In this document: piece after piece, positions 1 through 12,504 of the stretch
Position numbering within the stretch: position 1 is the stretch's first letter
How the letters are laid out: every line of letters begins with the position of its first letter
NCBI RefSeq assembly: GCF_964355755.1
Contig: NC_092676.1
Location: forward strand, 28,936,288 to 29,000,287
From: Antedon mediterranea
Lineage: Eukaryota; Echinodermata; Crinoidea; Comatulida; Antedonidae
Direction: 5' to 3'
Length of the DNA: 64,000 nt
Translations under genes and position numbers: made by a program
Notes under the pieces: generated by a model
Seen by the model: only the letters and a program-made list of their open reading frames with translations
What the model was told of the DNA's origin: nothing
Database searches by the model: none

Positions 1-1205
1 AAAACGAAAAACGAAATATCCAAACAGCATTTAACATGATGTTAGCATGTAGTTGATAACATTTTTAATGAAAAAACTACCGGTGGTCCAGGCTTAGATT
101 AGTGTGACCGTCACAAAAAGAATATACATCCTGACTTATGGAGGCGCCCTACCGCATGGACAATAGTACTGTTACAGGGAAAACCGCGGCTGGCACATAT
201 TCTTTGATAAAACCATGGAACTACTATAAGTTCCATGATAAAACCAATAGCCGAAGGCTTATTACACCAATGACTTCATTGACTGCTGCCACCAACGTGG
301 GATTTATAACGTGCGATCTTCCTCCTCCGATGGTGGTGTGCGATACAAAAAAATTAAAAATACAAGATAAAATACAAGGTATTATTTATTTGTGCAATAT
401 CTGTGATAACCTTACTTCATGAAAAAAGAACACGTCCTATTACTAAAGCATGGTCACATGGGTTGTTGTCTATCACCACAATGTAATTACTAAAATTATA
501 TAATAGTCATATTCATCATAATGTATAAGCCTATTTACTACAAATTCAAATTTTATCTTCTATTCATCTTTTCGGAAATTCATTGCTCGTTTTCAAATAT
601 ATAAAAATATGTAACAATACAAAAGGTAAAAAATTACAAAACAGGAAGAAAACGCCATAAAACATGAGTAAAATTAACAATAAACTTATTGCAAATCATC
701 AGTAACGTTTAAAATTGTTATTAAAAAGTTGAATGACAATGAACAATATTCACACTATATTATTAAGTTTTTGAGTCGTTTTCTGTGTATATTATCATAA
801 AAGCTAAAAAGCATCAGCGTCCATCACCAAAAATGGTTCTCACTCACTCTGGACGTAACTTAACGCAAAAGGGCGGATCAGAGAGAGGGCGTACCATCAC
901 ACACACGTCGCGCGCGTGGTCAAATGTACGCGATTGGCACTTACGTACACGTCCCGGTGTTAGAGAACCATGTCATAAAAATTGCTTCTAAAAACAAAAC
1001 TAATTAATAATTATAAAACATTAAATCCGTGTACACAATATTAATCATGTATAATCCTGTATAAATATGTTGTTAAATCATTACGACGATGATGCGACAT
1101 TGACGATAATGTATTTCATACTAAGGTGAATTATGCTGTAAAAATAATACGAAAGCGAATCATTCCGTGATTTTTTACTTTTCTTCCATCAAATGCGTCA
1201 CACGT
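1..1205. other. downstream flank of M1, no gene recognised
   Basis: No coding exon that I can support. The part from about 1000 to 1200 matches the sequence downstream of M2 exon 4 (about 6030-6165), with the same run of ATGATGCGACATTGACGATA, so it is probably the shared 3' untranslated/downstream region of the duplicated genes. An open frame at 138-422 resembles nothing I know and lacks splice context. Confidence 0.5.
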
Positions 1206-4200
1206 TTAAGCGGAAAGGGCTTTTATACCCAGCAAAATACACTCCACTAATAGAAGAACCACTGAACCAAAACCGAATACCTAATGAATAAAAATGAAAC
1301 AATGTTATAGATAGTTAGAAAACAGGCACAATTGCATGCTGTGGTGATACAAAGTGGTGTGTTAAATATACATGTTTGTAAATAATACACTACTCACGTC
1401 AAGCGGCAAATAATACACTACTCACACAAGCGGCAAATAATGCACTACTCACACAAGCGGCAAATAATACACTACTCACACAAGCGGCAAATAATACACT
1501 ACTCACACAAGCGGCAAATAATACACTACTCACACAAGCGGCAAATAATACACTACTCACACAAGCGGCAAATAATACACTACTCACACAAGCGGCAAAT
1601 AATACACTACTCACACAAGCGGCAAATAATACACTACTCACACAAGCGGCAAATAATACACTACTCACACAAGCGGCAAATAATACACTACTCACACAAG
1701 CGGCAAATAATACACTACTCACACAAGCGGCAAATAATACACTACTCACACAAGCGGCAAATAATACACTACTCACACAAGCGGCAAATAATACACTACT
1801 CACACAAGCGGCAAATAATACACTACTCACACAAGCGGCAAATAATACACTACTCACACAAGCGGCAAATAATACACTACTCACACAAGCGGCAAATAAT
1901 ACACTACTCACACAAGCGGCAAATAATACACTACTCACACAAGCGGCAAATAATACACTACTCACACAAGCGGCAAATAATACACTACTCACACAAGCGG
2001 CAAATAATACACTACTCACACAAGCGGCAATCTGCTCTTTCTGTTCTACATGGTATGGTTTAAATAAATCAATTATTTCCTTGATTTTGTACGCTAGGCA
2101 ATCTGAACCAATCAAAACAAGGATAGCAAACACAACACAAATACCAATCTCCTGTAACGACAAACAATTATTATTATTTCATCAACAATTAGTCTTTTTA
2201 ATTTTGATAATTAACCGTTGTTAATTCAATTCAATTCAACATTTATTTAAATCAAATAATAACATAATGTACATAGATTAAACAAATGAAACAACAAAAA
2301 CATTATCATTTGGTTCGGACATTCCTCCTTAATAGGCCTATAGTTAATCATAGAGATATTACTATGAGTTAATTAAATAATAAAGCTTTAATTTCGAAAT
2401 GAGTCAAGTATGCTCACTATGATGGGATTGATCCATTCTGGCTTGATAAGGTGACCAATCAAAGTGACCGCTATCAGTGACGCTACTGTGATTGCAATCG
2501 CCATATATACATAATACGCCCAAAACTCATCTCGGCAAGCCTCGGCGTTTGCAGCATCAACACAGTCGACTATTGTATCAAGCATAAGACCGAATCCAAT
2601 GATCAGTAAAATCTGTAAAGAGGAATTTCACAAGATACTTTTTTCAAAATCAAACTTATTTTACCACACACAATTAGTAGGCCTATAAACCTGAGACAAC
2701 AACAATCACGGCACGGTGTCGCTACGCATTATTTTTTTTTCCTATTAGGTTAAGGCAGAAACTATAGAGGGCGTGTATATATCATGAATATTCATGATGC
2801 ATGCCCGAACTCATGACGTCATACTTGCAAAACACACTATGCGTGACGTTCGCAATAATGCAGCTAGATCGGAGTTAGTTACTGTACTGTGAAGGTCACA
2901 CTAGACCTGCAATTTATTACGTTTTGAAAAAATAATGCATATAACATTAAACCAGGTTATTTATTGTCTTAAATGTGCGTTCTATTAGGTTAATTAGGAT
3001 AAAAATAGAAAAACAATGCACTTCCTAATAAGTAGCTCGCGTCGAAAGTTCTCTGGTAGACGTTTCTAGGCCTAACTTAGTTGGGCTTAGTTTTTAGGCC
3101 TAGCTGGTAAAGAGCGGTAGCGTACGAACATCGTACGCTAGCTATAGGCCTAGTCTGACCAGGGAGTTGCAACTGTGTTGCGACTGTGTTGATGCTGCAA
3201 CTCCCTGGTCTGACGATGTCGCGTTGCTGAATTGTCTTTCCTTTTTTTGGCAGAATCCGGCAATATGTAAGCCTAGATATGATATAATTAAACATTTATA
3301 ATAATCACAATTGATTCTAAAGTTATGTGTGAGTTTTAATTAATTCATTCGATATGTAGGCCTACATAATTTTTGGATGTCAAAAAAATAAATATTTCAG
3401 AAACATAAAGCAAAACATCACATACAGGCCTATATTATAACGTTTTTATTTATTTTGTTTTTGCATTAGCAGTTCCAAAGATTTCCCCATGTATGGGCCT
3501 ATATGGAATAATTCAGTCTGAAGTACAATGTTAGACTAACATGAAACATGTATGTCATTGTAGTGTAAAATTCTTAATCAATTTAATTTACTCTCAGTTG
3601 TTGATACTATACGTACGTAGGCGCGGCTAAATGGTTGGTGAGTGTTTTTGCAGCAGCTACCCTAGCATCGGTTTCGGCCTAAACCTAATAGGAAAAAAAC
3701 AATGCTGCCGGGCATGTCGAGTACGGTATACATTAACTTGAAATTTCTTTAAAATGACAATAGCCTTCTAAAATGTATTGTTTTGTTGTACATTACTAAC
3801 AGTACTGATTGTTCGTAAGCAGAGATGGTTCGCTTCATCACTTTTCTCCATTCCACATGACTATAGGCCTGCAACAACACGGCGTCGTCGGTTCGTCTAA
3901 AATTGATTTATTTAACTTTATTTAAGGCATGATTTTGTTTTTATTGTTAGGGTTCCGAGATACAAAATTCCTTATTGTTCCATAGACTGGAAATTGTTTA
4001 TACAACTATACAATATAGAATACAATAAAACATTAAAAAACAAAAAAAATTAATCCCTTTAACCAAAAGCAATCTCTTTAAATTTAAAAAATACAAAAGC
4101 TTGAGAGAAATAGCGTCACAAAGCGTCACATCTGGATATTTGCCTTACGTCATAATAGTATACATTTGTATCATTCAACCGAAATAATTCAATGACCATA

Positions 4201-4782
4201 TAAATAGAAATTAAATATGATGCATTTTGTATCCGTGTATTTCAGCATTCAATTCATTATTTAGTGTGTAAGATTCATATTATGAGGAAGTAAAGTACGG
4301 TTGAGAATTTCTCAATGTTTCTTTCAAGGCAAACTAACAACAGTAGGATGCTGCGCTCAGGTGAGCTCAGTATTGTATTAAGCATTTTATACGTGATATT
4401 CCTGAATTAAATTGAATAAAGGTGGTGCATGCCACAACAAAAAAAAAAGATGATAGATGGGCTAATAATAACCAACGAAAAGCTTAGCAGAAAACGAAAG
4501 AAAATAACTAATTTTAAAGGTACTTTTTTCCAACAAAAAACTAAAAAAGATTTTGTCTTTATAGTGAAGTAGAGTAACAATAATCCAATCCACTCGAGCA
4601 ATTCAATAGGACTGAATATGCATGTAAAAGTGTAATTTTCTTTAAAAATTCTAATTTCCAAATAGGAGAGGCTTGATGAGCCAATGATGGCTGCAATCCG
4701 AATGTATTATGCTATTATATTTACTTACGGCTTCAATGATCCTGAGTATACCATTCGGCGTTGCAAAGTATTTACACTCCAT
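1206..4782 (-). CDS. M1: four-transmembrane MARVEL-like protein, 4 exons, 151 aa
   Basis: Small integral membrane protein rebuilt from four exons, all joined in phase 0: 4782-4729 (ATG; donor GTAAGT), 2612-2418 (donor GTGAGC), 2151-2020 (donor GTGAGT) and 1280-1206 (TAA). Residues 11-30, about 49-72, 84-104 and 128-147 are hydrophobic, giving four membrane spans with short ends. The start reads MECKYFATPNGILRIIEA; a GILxIxE opening to span 1 is typical of MARVEL/CMTM-type proteins, which work in membrane trafficking. Two cysteines (35 and 44) lie in the first loop, as in the paralogues. M2, M3 and M4 share exon sizes, phases and sequence. The family call is by pattern only; another tetraspan family is possible. 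The exon-3 donor is the first of many identical donors in a minisatellite. The frame is open and there is no sign of decay. Confidence 0.62.
1381..2028 (-). repeat. 27-bp minisatellite covering the end of M1 exon 3
   Basis: Twenty-three near-identical 27-bp units plus a 24th degenerate one. Read on the minus strand each unit encodes AACVSSVLF and contains the exon-3 end and donor TGT|GTGAGT. Because 27 is a multiple of three, the exon-3 frame stays open through all 23 units and stops at a TGA only in the 24th. M2 has the same exon end (8700) as a single copy, so the expansion is specific to M1. Confidence 0.95.
3157..3210. repeat. perfect 15-bp inverted repeat in M1 intron 1
   Basis: GACCAGGGAGTTGCA at 3157-3171 is exactly reverse-complementary to 3196-3210, with a 24-nt spacer that itself repeats CTGTGTTG. 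It lies next to several short palindromes (CGTACG twice, GCTAGC, TAGGCCTA). It could be a DNA cruciform or RNA hairpin, or the remnant of a small element. Confidence 0.8.
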
Positions 4783-6164
4783 TATGTGATCGTCGTCTGA
4801 AACATAGTTAAAGATATACATCGATAAACAAGTTATTTATCTTGTAATTGAAAAATATTATTATACACTCTTAAAACATAATACACTTTATCTTCTTTTT
4901 AAAGAACTTATTATACAACTGAGAACAACGGAACTAAGCCGCCCGGATCGCCTGTCCTCGTCCGTCCGTCTAGCTTGATTTGAATCATTATACTTTTTTT
5001 GGATTTTAGATATTGACATATCTTATATATATATATATAATATATATTATATATTTAATAAATCTATGCATACAATTTTGAAAATTTCAACCAAATATTT
5101 GATAGAAAGACTGTATTCGGCGTCATTGGCGTTCGACCTCTGTCCGACGTATATGAAAGGCAATCTACATTCAGGATCTAAGTTTGATAGAAAGACTGTA
5201 TTCGGCGTTATCGGCGTTAGACCTACCTGTCCGACGTCTACAATGATAAATGAAAGGCAATCTACATTCAAGATCTAAGTTACTACAATAACTATTAATT
5301 ACAACAAAAATAATTGTTCTAACCAACCTGAGTTTGGTGTTTTTCAACAGATACTGCAGTAAGATTTTGCTTCTGGTATTTTAGGAGCTGGCAGAACTAA
5401 TGAATCCAATCGACTAGAAGAGTCTAATAAAGCGGGAATTTCCACTCTAAGTTTGCATCTTGTCTTGAGTCAACAACCAACCAAGTGCTTACATTTGGAC
5501 AGGCTCTCCCATAATTAACAAGGGGGGTTTCTTATGACTGTGTTTCTACCACACTCATATTAAAAGTGTAATGTTTCGGACCGTGTTCCAACAGTGCACA
5601 AGTATAAAGCTTGTTTCCCACCATGCGCAATACAAGGACGTAAACGCAACGCAAGTGAATGACAAGTGATTGATCAATTATTGTGCGTTCTAGTTGGAAC
5701 TAAGATGACCAAAATAAAATTTCAATATTACACATCATTTATTTATTATAAAATCTTCTCTGAAGATAGAAAAACGTAAGATGATGTTTTACGCTTCTGT
5801 ATTTGATACTTAATACTTAATTGTATAAAAAAGATGTAACATGCTTATTGTTCTGAAAATAATACTAAAAAGTAGTCCAGAATTGGGACCGTGGTCCGGA
5901 TTGCCTCCAAAATAGAGTGCTCCTTGACCATATCTATCTGTATTTTCATTTTGGTAAAGATCTTGGAATGACTTTTTGAGTAATCCTGCTAACAAACAGA
6001 CACACACACGCGATCGACTACATGTGGAGGTAAATTATAAAACATTAAATTCGTGTAGACAGAATTAATAATGACGACGATGATGATGCGACATTGACGA
6101 TAAATGACGTAGTCATACTAAAGGCAAATTATGCTGTAAAATACGAAAGAAAATCATTCATGTT
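4783..6164. other. M1-M2 spacer with an 87-bp tandem duplication
   Basis: No coding exon seen. A unit starting GATAGAAAGACTGTATTCGG occurs at about 5101 and again at 5188. The stretches 4990-5060 and 5280-5540 have diverged counterparts upstream of M2 (about 11680-12060), so the M1/M2 duplication included the upstream region, which probably holds the promoter. A run of AT dinucleotides lies at about 5026-5053. Confidence 0.5.
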
Positions 6165-9100
6165 TTAATTTTCTTCCATCAAATTAGTCCATAACGAGTT
6201 AGGCTGATCGGAAGAGGCTTTCAAACCCAGCAAAATACACTCAACTATTAGAAGAACCACTGAACCAAAACCGAATACCTAATGAAAAAAAAAATTATAA
6301 AAAGTTAGAATACAGGCACAATTGCAATATGTGATCCAAAGGGGTTTTGGGCAATTTCTACTGAAGCTTGGTTCCCACTAGCGACGCAACGTAACGCAAC
6401 CTACGCAACATAAGCAAATGCCCTTCCAATAATTGTGTTTGCCCCCGCCTGCGTGAAATCAAACCTGCGATGTTTGCAGCACTGTTGCGTCGTCGGTTCC
6501 CACTTGTGATTACGCAATACTGCATTGCGTTCTAGTGGGAACCACGCCTTAACAGGTTTCAATTGTCTTGCTTGTATAACATTAATAAAAAAATATGATA
6601 AAGCGTGGTTCCCACTAGAATGCAACGTAACGACGAATTGATGCAAAGTGCTGTATTGCGTAATCACAAGTGGGAACCAACGATGCAACAGTGCTGCAAA
6701 CATCGCAGGTTTGATTTCACGCAGGCGGGGGCAAACACAATTATTGGAAGGGCATTTTCTTACGTTTGCGTAGGTTTCGTTACGTTGCTCAGGCCCGTAG
6801 CCAGGGGGGTTTTTTGGGGTTCGGGCGAACCCCCCCTTTTGCGCGAACCCCCCTTTTACCAGCGAACCCCCCTTGAAAAACAAAGGCCCCACTTCCAAAA
6901 TTGTGCAATTAATTATCAATTATAGCAGATTTTTTGGTCATTTTACTTCTATTGACTATGTTTAAATCGATCGAATATACAGATTGTCCGATGTCAAAGT
7001 CACTGCTGAGCGTGAGATCGAGAGGCACAAGATCACGTCGTTCAGTTCAGTTCAATCTTTTTGGGGATTTTTATTTTTTTCCTGGAAATATTTTTCATTA
7101 AACCAAAGAATTTCACTGTTTAAACTTGAATAAAAATGGTGCTGAGTTAAATTGGTACGTGTACGTAGGCCTACCGTATATTTCGGTGTATAAGACGCAC
7201 TTTTGACACGCACATTTGACCTCTAAATGTAACCCTAATTAATTTAATTACCTACTAATACTTAAATTAATTAAAAATAGTGTAGGCCTACTACTCTGCA
7301 ATGTAGGCCTAGCTAGTTACTCACTCCTGTCTAACCACAGTGTGGTAACAAGTTTATTGAATTTTTAGTTAAGATAAATTGTCATCCTCGACTGTATTAA
7401 TTAATATTACAGTACGCATTAGATATTCTACCCAGGCCTAGTAATACTCTCTGAACTCGCAGGTGTGTATTCTAGCAGCATGCAGCATCATCACAGCGCA
7501 ACACATTTATGGAAGAGTCCATTAATTACGGTGGTGTCACATTTTATTTACACAATAACTATTTCCCTTGATCACGGTGGTTTATTTTTATTACATCTCT
7601 ATGTCAACAATCACATAATTTTATAATCATGTAGTCAATAGTTCGTATGTCAAGCGATATCTAAAAGAGTGTGTTGTTATTGTGTTAAGTAGCTTCCCCT
7701 AATCTTATAGTGTATATATGGCCAACAGTGCTGGCCACCAGGCAAGGAGCACATGGTTAGTGCTCTCTCCTCATATTGCTGTAATGCATGCATGGAAATA
7801 GGAAAGATTTTCATATAGGCCTACCCAACATGATATTCCTGGTTCATTATCAGCCCAAAAAACTGAACATCATTTGGATTGATTTTATAATGGTCATACA
7901 CACAATAAGAAGGTATATATTTAAATAATATGAAATTAAAGTTACTTAAATAGACTTAGGCTAGCCCTACCCACACAGTGCATCGTAAATATGGGGATTT
8001 CCCTTTTCATTGAACGTTCAGTTGAAGTAGAGACTGATTACGATGTAATAAAGGCAATCAAACAAAATTATATCATTTGATTCTAATATGTCTCAAATAT
8101 CGTTATTTTATTATTAAAATACCATTGTTTTGATTGTAAAATGTTTAAATTTCGGCCTAGAAATAAGTGCGTCTTATGCATCGACTACATAAAAAATACT
8201 AATATTTCAGTCTCCGTTATGGGTGCGTCTTATACACAGGTGCGACTTGTACACCGAAATATACGGTACTATTTGTTTTTTATGTTTATAGGATAAGAAA
8301 TTACTTAAGGGCCTAATATAATATACTTTTTTGCAACAATAAAGCTGTATTTCATGATCAGTACTACTAACTTCCATACTGTAGGCCTACTATATAATTT
8401 CTCTGCATAACCCAGATTTTAGTAGGTAAAAAATGTCTGTAAGCTTATTAAAACAACCAAAATTGCTCTGAGAGCCAAAGCGTCCAGGGGGCTTCGCCCC
8501 CTGGACCCCGACCGGGGGCCCTTGGCGGCCCCCTCGCCCCCAGCCTACAGTTGCTCGCTGCGCTCGCAAAATACTTGGTGTCAAGAAAACCCCCCTCTGA
8601 TGCATTCTGGCTACGGGCCTGTTGCTAGTGGGAACCACGCTTCAGGTGGATAAAATATAAACAGTACGGCGGTTTGTAAATAAATACACGTCTACTCACA
8701 CAGGCGGTCATCTGCTCTTTTTGCTCTACTTTGAATGGTTTAAATAAATCATTTATCTCCTTGATTTGGTACGCTAGGCAAGCTGAACCAATCAAAACAA
8801 GCATAGCAAACACAACACAAAAACCAATCTCCTGTAACGACAATTATTATTATTATATCAACAACTAGTATTTTTAATTTTGTTAATTAATCTTTGTTAA
8901 TTCCATTCAACATTTATTTAAATCAAATATTAATATAATGTACATTAGATAAAACAAATATAAAACAACAAAAACAGTATCATTCAATATGCCTATAGTT
9001 AATCAAATAATAAAGCTTTAATTTCGAAATAAGTCAAATATGCTCACTCTGACGGGATTGATCCATTCCGAGTTGAAAAGGTGACCAATCAAAGTGACCA

Positions 9101-11119
9101 CTATCAGAGATGCTACTATGATTGCAATCGCCATATATACATAATACGCCCACAACTCATCTCGGCAAGCCTCGGCGTTTACAGCATTAACACAGTCGAC
9201 TATTTTATCAAGCATAAGACCGAATCCAATGATCAGTAAAATCTGTAAAGAAAAGGCATTTCAATGCAATGTTCAAGTTCAGCAAAGATGGTTCGCTTTA
9301 ACACATTTCTCCATTCCAAACGACTGAAGGCCTACAACACGACGTCGTCGGTTTGTCAAAAATTGATTTATTTAACTTCATTTAAGGTTAATTTTGTTTT
9401 TGTTGTCAGTCTTCCAAGATAAAGACTTATTGTTCCATGGAATTGTTACTTTATTTTGGCAATTATACAATATAAAATACATTCAAACATTTAAAAACAA
9501 GGCCAACAGCCATAAGTCGCGTGCTAAAACGCATAGTGATACCGGACCGACAGACAGACCGACAGACCGACCGACCGACATAGTGAACTATAGAGTCGCG
9601 TCCACGCGACTAAAAATGAACCCTTTTAATTAAAAGCAATACAATCAGTTTCGTTTTATTCCGTAGGATTAGCAATAAGCCTATTTCATTTAGGATTAGC
9701 AATAGGCCTATTTCATTTAGGATTAGCAATAAGCCTATTTCATTTAGGATTAGCAATAGGCCTATTTCATTTAGGATTAGCAATAGGCCTATTTCATTTA
9801 GGATTAGCAATAGGCCTATTTCATTTAGGATTAGCAATAGGCCTATTTCATTTAGGATTAGCAATAGGCCTATTTCATTTAGGATTAGCAATAGGCCTAT
9901 TTCATTTAGGATTAGCAATAGGCCTATTTCATTTAGGATTAGCAATAGGCCTATTTCATTTAGGATTAGCAATAGGCCTATTTCATTTAGGATTAGCAAT
10001 AGGCCTATTTCATTTAGGATTAGCAATAGGCCTATTTCATTTAGGATTAGCAATAGGCCTATTTCATTTAGGATTAGCAATAGGCCTATTTCATTTAGGA
10101 TTAGCAATAGGCCTATTTCATTTTTAAGAAGCATGAATCAAATCTTCACAAACATATGTAATTATCCAACCATGAGGTCATTATCAAAACTGAATTATCT
10201 GGCTATACGAATTATGTCATAATAATACACATTTTTCATCATTATTTAACCGAAATATTACAATGACCAAATAAATCTAAATTAAGGATGCCTTTTGTAT
10301 CCGTGTATTTCAGCATTCAATTAATTATTTTTGTGTGTAAGATTCATTCGACTGTAAAGGTTTCAATAAACACAGTTGCAAGAGCGGTCGGTCCGAGTTC
10401 ACACAGGAACAGGATGCTGAGCTTTGGCGATCAAGGGTACGAGTTCCTATCTTGCTTGCTTGGTAATGTGAGCTCAGTATTAAGCATTATACGAGATATT
10501 GTTGAATAAATTGAATAAAGTATGGAACGCCGTTTACGCAACATTTCGATGATATGAATTTTATGACGCGATATGTGAATGAAATGCATCGATATGAATT
10601 GAATGGCGCGATATAAGATTGAAATGTTTTGAATTCAATGCTTTGAATTAAATTTTTTGAATGAAATGTTTTGAATTGAATGTTTTGAATGAAATGTTTT
10701 GAACGAAATGTTTTGAACGAAATGTTTTGAATGAAATGTTTTGAATGAAATGTTTGAATTGAATTGAAATATAAAACTATTGGCGGCGTATGTCATTCAC
10801 GTTAGCGATTTTTATCTCAAAATATGCATTCCACTTTTCAGGTCCGTTAGGATTCTCTGTAAAGGATCCATATTGATGACAGCGTGGAAATGAGATGAGG
10901 GTCCCCAGGCTTAGGCCCAAGAGGTTGATAAAAAAATTGCGAGCGGGAATAAATATGCATGGAAAAGTGGAATTTTCTTTAAAAATTCTATTTTTTCCAA
11001 ATAGAGTAGGCTTGATAAGCCAATGATGGCTGCAGCAGCTCAACTGATGTATGTGAGCTACTTACGGCTTCAATGATCCTGAGTACACCATTCGGCGTTG
11101 CGATGCGTTTACACTCCAT
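6165..11119 (-). CDS. M2: four-transmembrane MARVEL-like protein, 4 exons, 164 aa
   Basis: Closest paralogue of M1. Exons: 11119-11066 (ATG; GTAAGT donor), 9242-9048 (donor GTGAGC), 8831-8700 (donor GTGAGT) and 6278-6165 (TAA), all phase 0. The first three exons have the same lengths as in M1 (54, 195, 132 bp). Exon 4 is longer: after the fourth span the frame continues to a tail ending LMEEN, whereas M1 stops earlier. It has the same four hydrophobic spans and the loop-1 cysteine pair. Introns and flanks are also alignable to M1, so this is a recent tandem duplicate. Intron 3 was enlarged by nested transposons (6364-8643) and intron 1 by a 27-bp minisatellite. The family assignment carries the same doubt as for M1. 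Confidence 0.62.
6364..6548 (+). mobile_element. short inverted-repeat (MITE-like) element, copy 1
   Basis: Non-coding element of about 185 bp. One end reads GGTTCCCACTAG, the other CTAGTGGGAACC. The same sequence lies inverted at 6603-8643 (split by a later insertion) and at 45528-45710 in AMT-B. No transposase is encoded, so it would be moved in trans. Confidence 0.75.
6603..8643 (-). mobile_element. MITE-like element copy 2, split by a hAT-like insertion
   Basis: Inverted relative to the copy at 6364-6548 and about 55 bp from it. Its body runs from 6603 to 6789 and its last bases resume at 8622 (TTGCTAGTGGGAACCACGCT). The gap is filled by the element at 6790-8621. Together the two copies could form a long hairpin in M2 intron 3. 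Confidence 0.75.
6790..8621 (+). mobile_element. hAT-like non-autonomous transposon, TIR CAGGCCCGTAGCC
   Basis: Starts CAGGCCCGTAGCCAGG and ends GGCTACGGGCCTG, with a 5-bp target duplication TTGCT at 6785-6789 and 8622-8626. G-rich and C-rich tracts lie just inside the ends. No intact transposase is seen. Ends beginning CAG(G) with a 5-bp duplication suggest the hAT5-type group, but this is inference from ends only. A second member lies at 28843-30635. Confidence 0.78.
9660..10124. repeat. 27-bp minisatellite in M2 intron 1
   Basis: About 17 units of AGGATTAGCAATAGGCCTAT plus TTCATTT. Each unit holds the palindrome ATAGGCCTAT. The minus strand reads through as NEIGLLLIL repeats, but this is intronic and absent from the matching M1 intron, so I do not treat it as coding. 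Confidence 0.95.
10540..10765. repeat. degenerate short tandem repeat in M2 intron 1
   Basis: Irregular 17-18-bp units of the type AATGAAATGTTTTGAAC, grading upstream into related GATATGAATTG units. Confidence 0.8.
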
Positions 11120-12132
11120 TATGTGATCGTCTGAAACATAGTTAAAGATAAATCGTTTTTGTTTCCTTTTCCTCGTAGGATAGTTCAGTTATTTTAATTG
11201 AAAAAAAAATAGAAAATTGACTTAAATCATAACACACTTTTCATCTTCTTTTTAAAAAAATAAATACATTTGCCTAGCCTAAATTATATAACTGAGGACA
11301 ACGTAACTGGGCCGGCAGTAGGCCTACTCGTCCGTCCGTCTGTCTAGGTACATAACCGAATTGCCAAGAATAAAACATTTCTCAGTTAGGCTAAAAGGGC
11401 ATCTATTATCCACATACAATCACTGAATCCTTAATAACATTAATTAAAATTTCATTAATATTTTCAATCGGTTTTATTGATTTTCTTTGGGGTTTTTTTT
11501 TTTTTATTTTGATAAAATTCTACCATAATTTGTTATTTTGGCAGCCTTTCAGAAGTTTTCGCTTTTGGGGTTTCGCCGCTCTTATTTATAATTATTTTAT
11601 CGCAAACTTTGTACATAGAAAACAAAAGAGAAATAAATGTTTTTGAAAAAAAAATGCATTCATTGATACTTTGTTTGGATTTTAGATATTGACAATTTTT
11701 TTATCTAATAAATCCATGCATAGGCCTACAATTTTGAAAATTGCGTTTGACCTACTGTCTACATTATTATGATAAACGAAAGGCAATCTAAATTCAGGAT
11801 CTAAGTTAGTACAATAACTATTAATTACAAAAAAAATAATTGTTCTAACCAACCTGATTTTGGTGTTTTTCAACAGATACCGCAGTAGGATTTTTGCGTC
11901 CGGTATTTTAGGATCTGGCAGAACTAATGAATCAATATGAGGAATCTAGAAGGATCTATACAGCGGAAATTTCCACTGTAATTTCCATCCTGTCTTGAAT
12001 CAACAACCAACCAAGTGCTTACATTTAGACAGGCTCACCCATAATTTAAAAGGGGGTTTCTTATGACTGTGTTCTACCACACTCATGTTTAAAGCGTAAT
12101 GTTTGTTATATATTTATAAATCTACTCTGACG

Positions 12133-12285
12133 ATAGAAAACATGGAATGTTTTGACTACCTCCAAAACCGAACCCAAATCACATCCTTTAATTCTCACTC
12201 CTCGTGCTGCCTTCCTATGACTTGTGGCGTCCCCCAAGGATCTATACTCGGACCTCTCCTTTTCCTCGTTTTGATTTTCGTCTGA
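12133..12285 (+). pseudogene. non-LTR retrotransposon reverse transcriptase fragment
   Basis: The frame reads YLQNRTQITSF followed by CGVPQGSILGPLLFLV. GVPQGSxLGPLLFL is the hallmark reverse transcriptase motif of CR1/L2/Jockey-type non-LTR elements. Only about 50 residues remain and the frame then ends, so this is a dead remnant. Confidence 0.85.
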
Positions 12286-12504
12286 AAATTTGCAGGCCGC
12301 AGACATCCGATAAGAATGATGTAGGTTATCATACCGTATTTGGCTATATGACTTACAGATAGAAACTGATACAATAAACTCTGATTATAGCTCAAATAAT
12401 GCAAGTGATTCAAAAAGAAGAAAACACAGACGACGTGGAAAGAAATATGGTAGATCAAAAACAAGCAAGTAGTGTAGTAATATTAAAATAGTATTTAATA
12501 ATAT

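Noticed and set aside
138-422. 94-aa plus-strand frame near the window start
   Set aside because: No motif, no splice signals that fit, and not seen near the M2 counterpart; could be an exon of an unknown gene but unsupported.
1381-2028. CRISPR-like regular array
   Set aside because: Units are contiguous and identical with no unique spacers, in a eukaryotic intron-exon context.
1440-2063. 207-aa plus-strand repeat frame (HYSHKRQII units)
   Set aside because: Opposite strand of the M1 27-bp minisatellite; no independent gene evidence.
9540-9585. GACCGACAGACAGACC run as a telomere- or motif-like signal
   Set aside because: Short simple-sequence run with no further structure.
9610-10134. 174-aa minus-strand NEIGLLLIL repeat frame
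   Set aside because: Intronic minisatellite; the matching M1 intron lacks it and there is no splice context.
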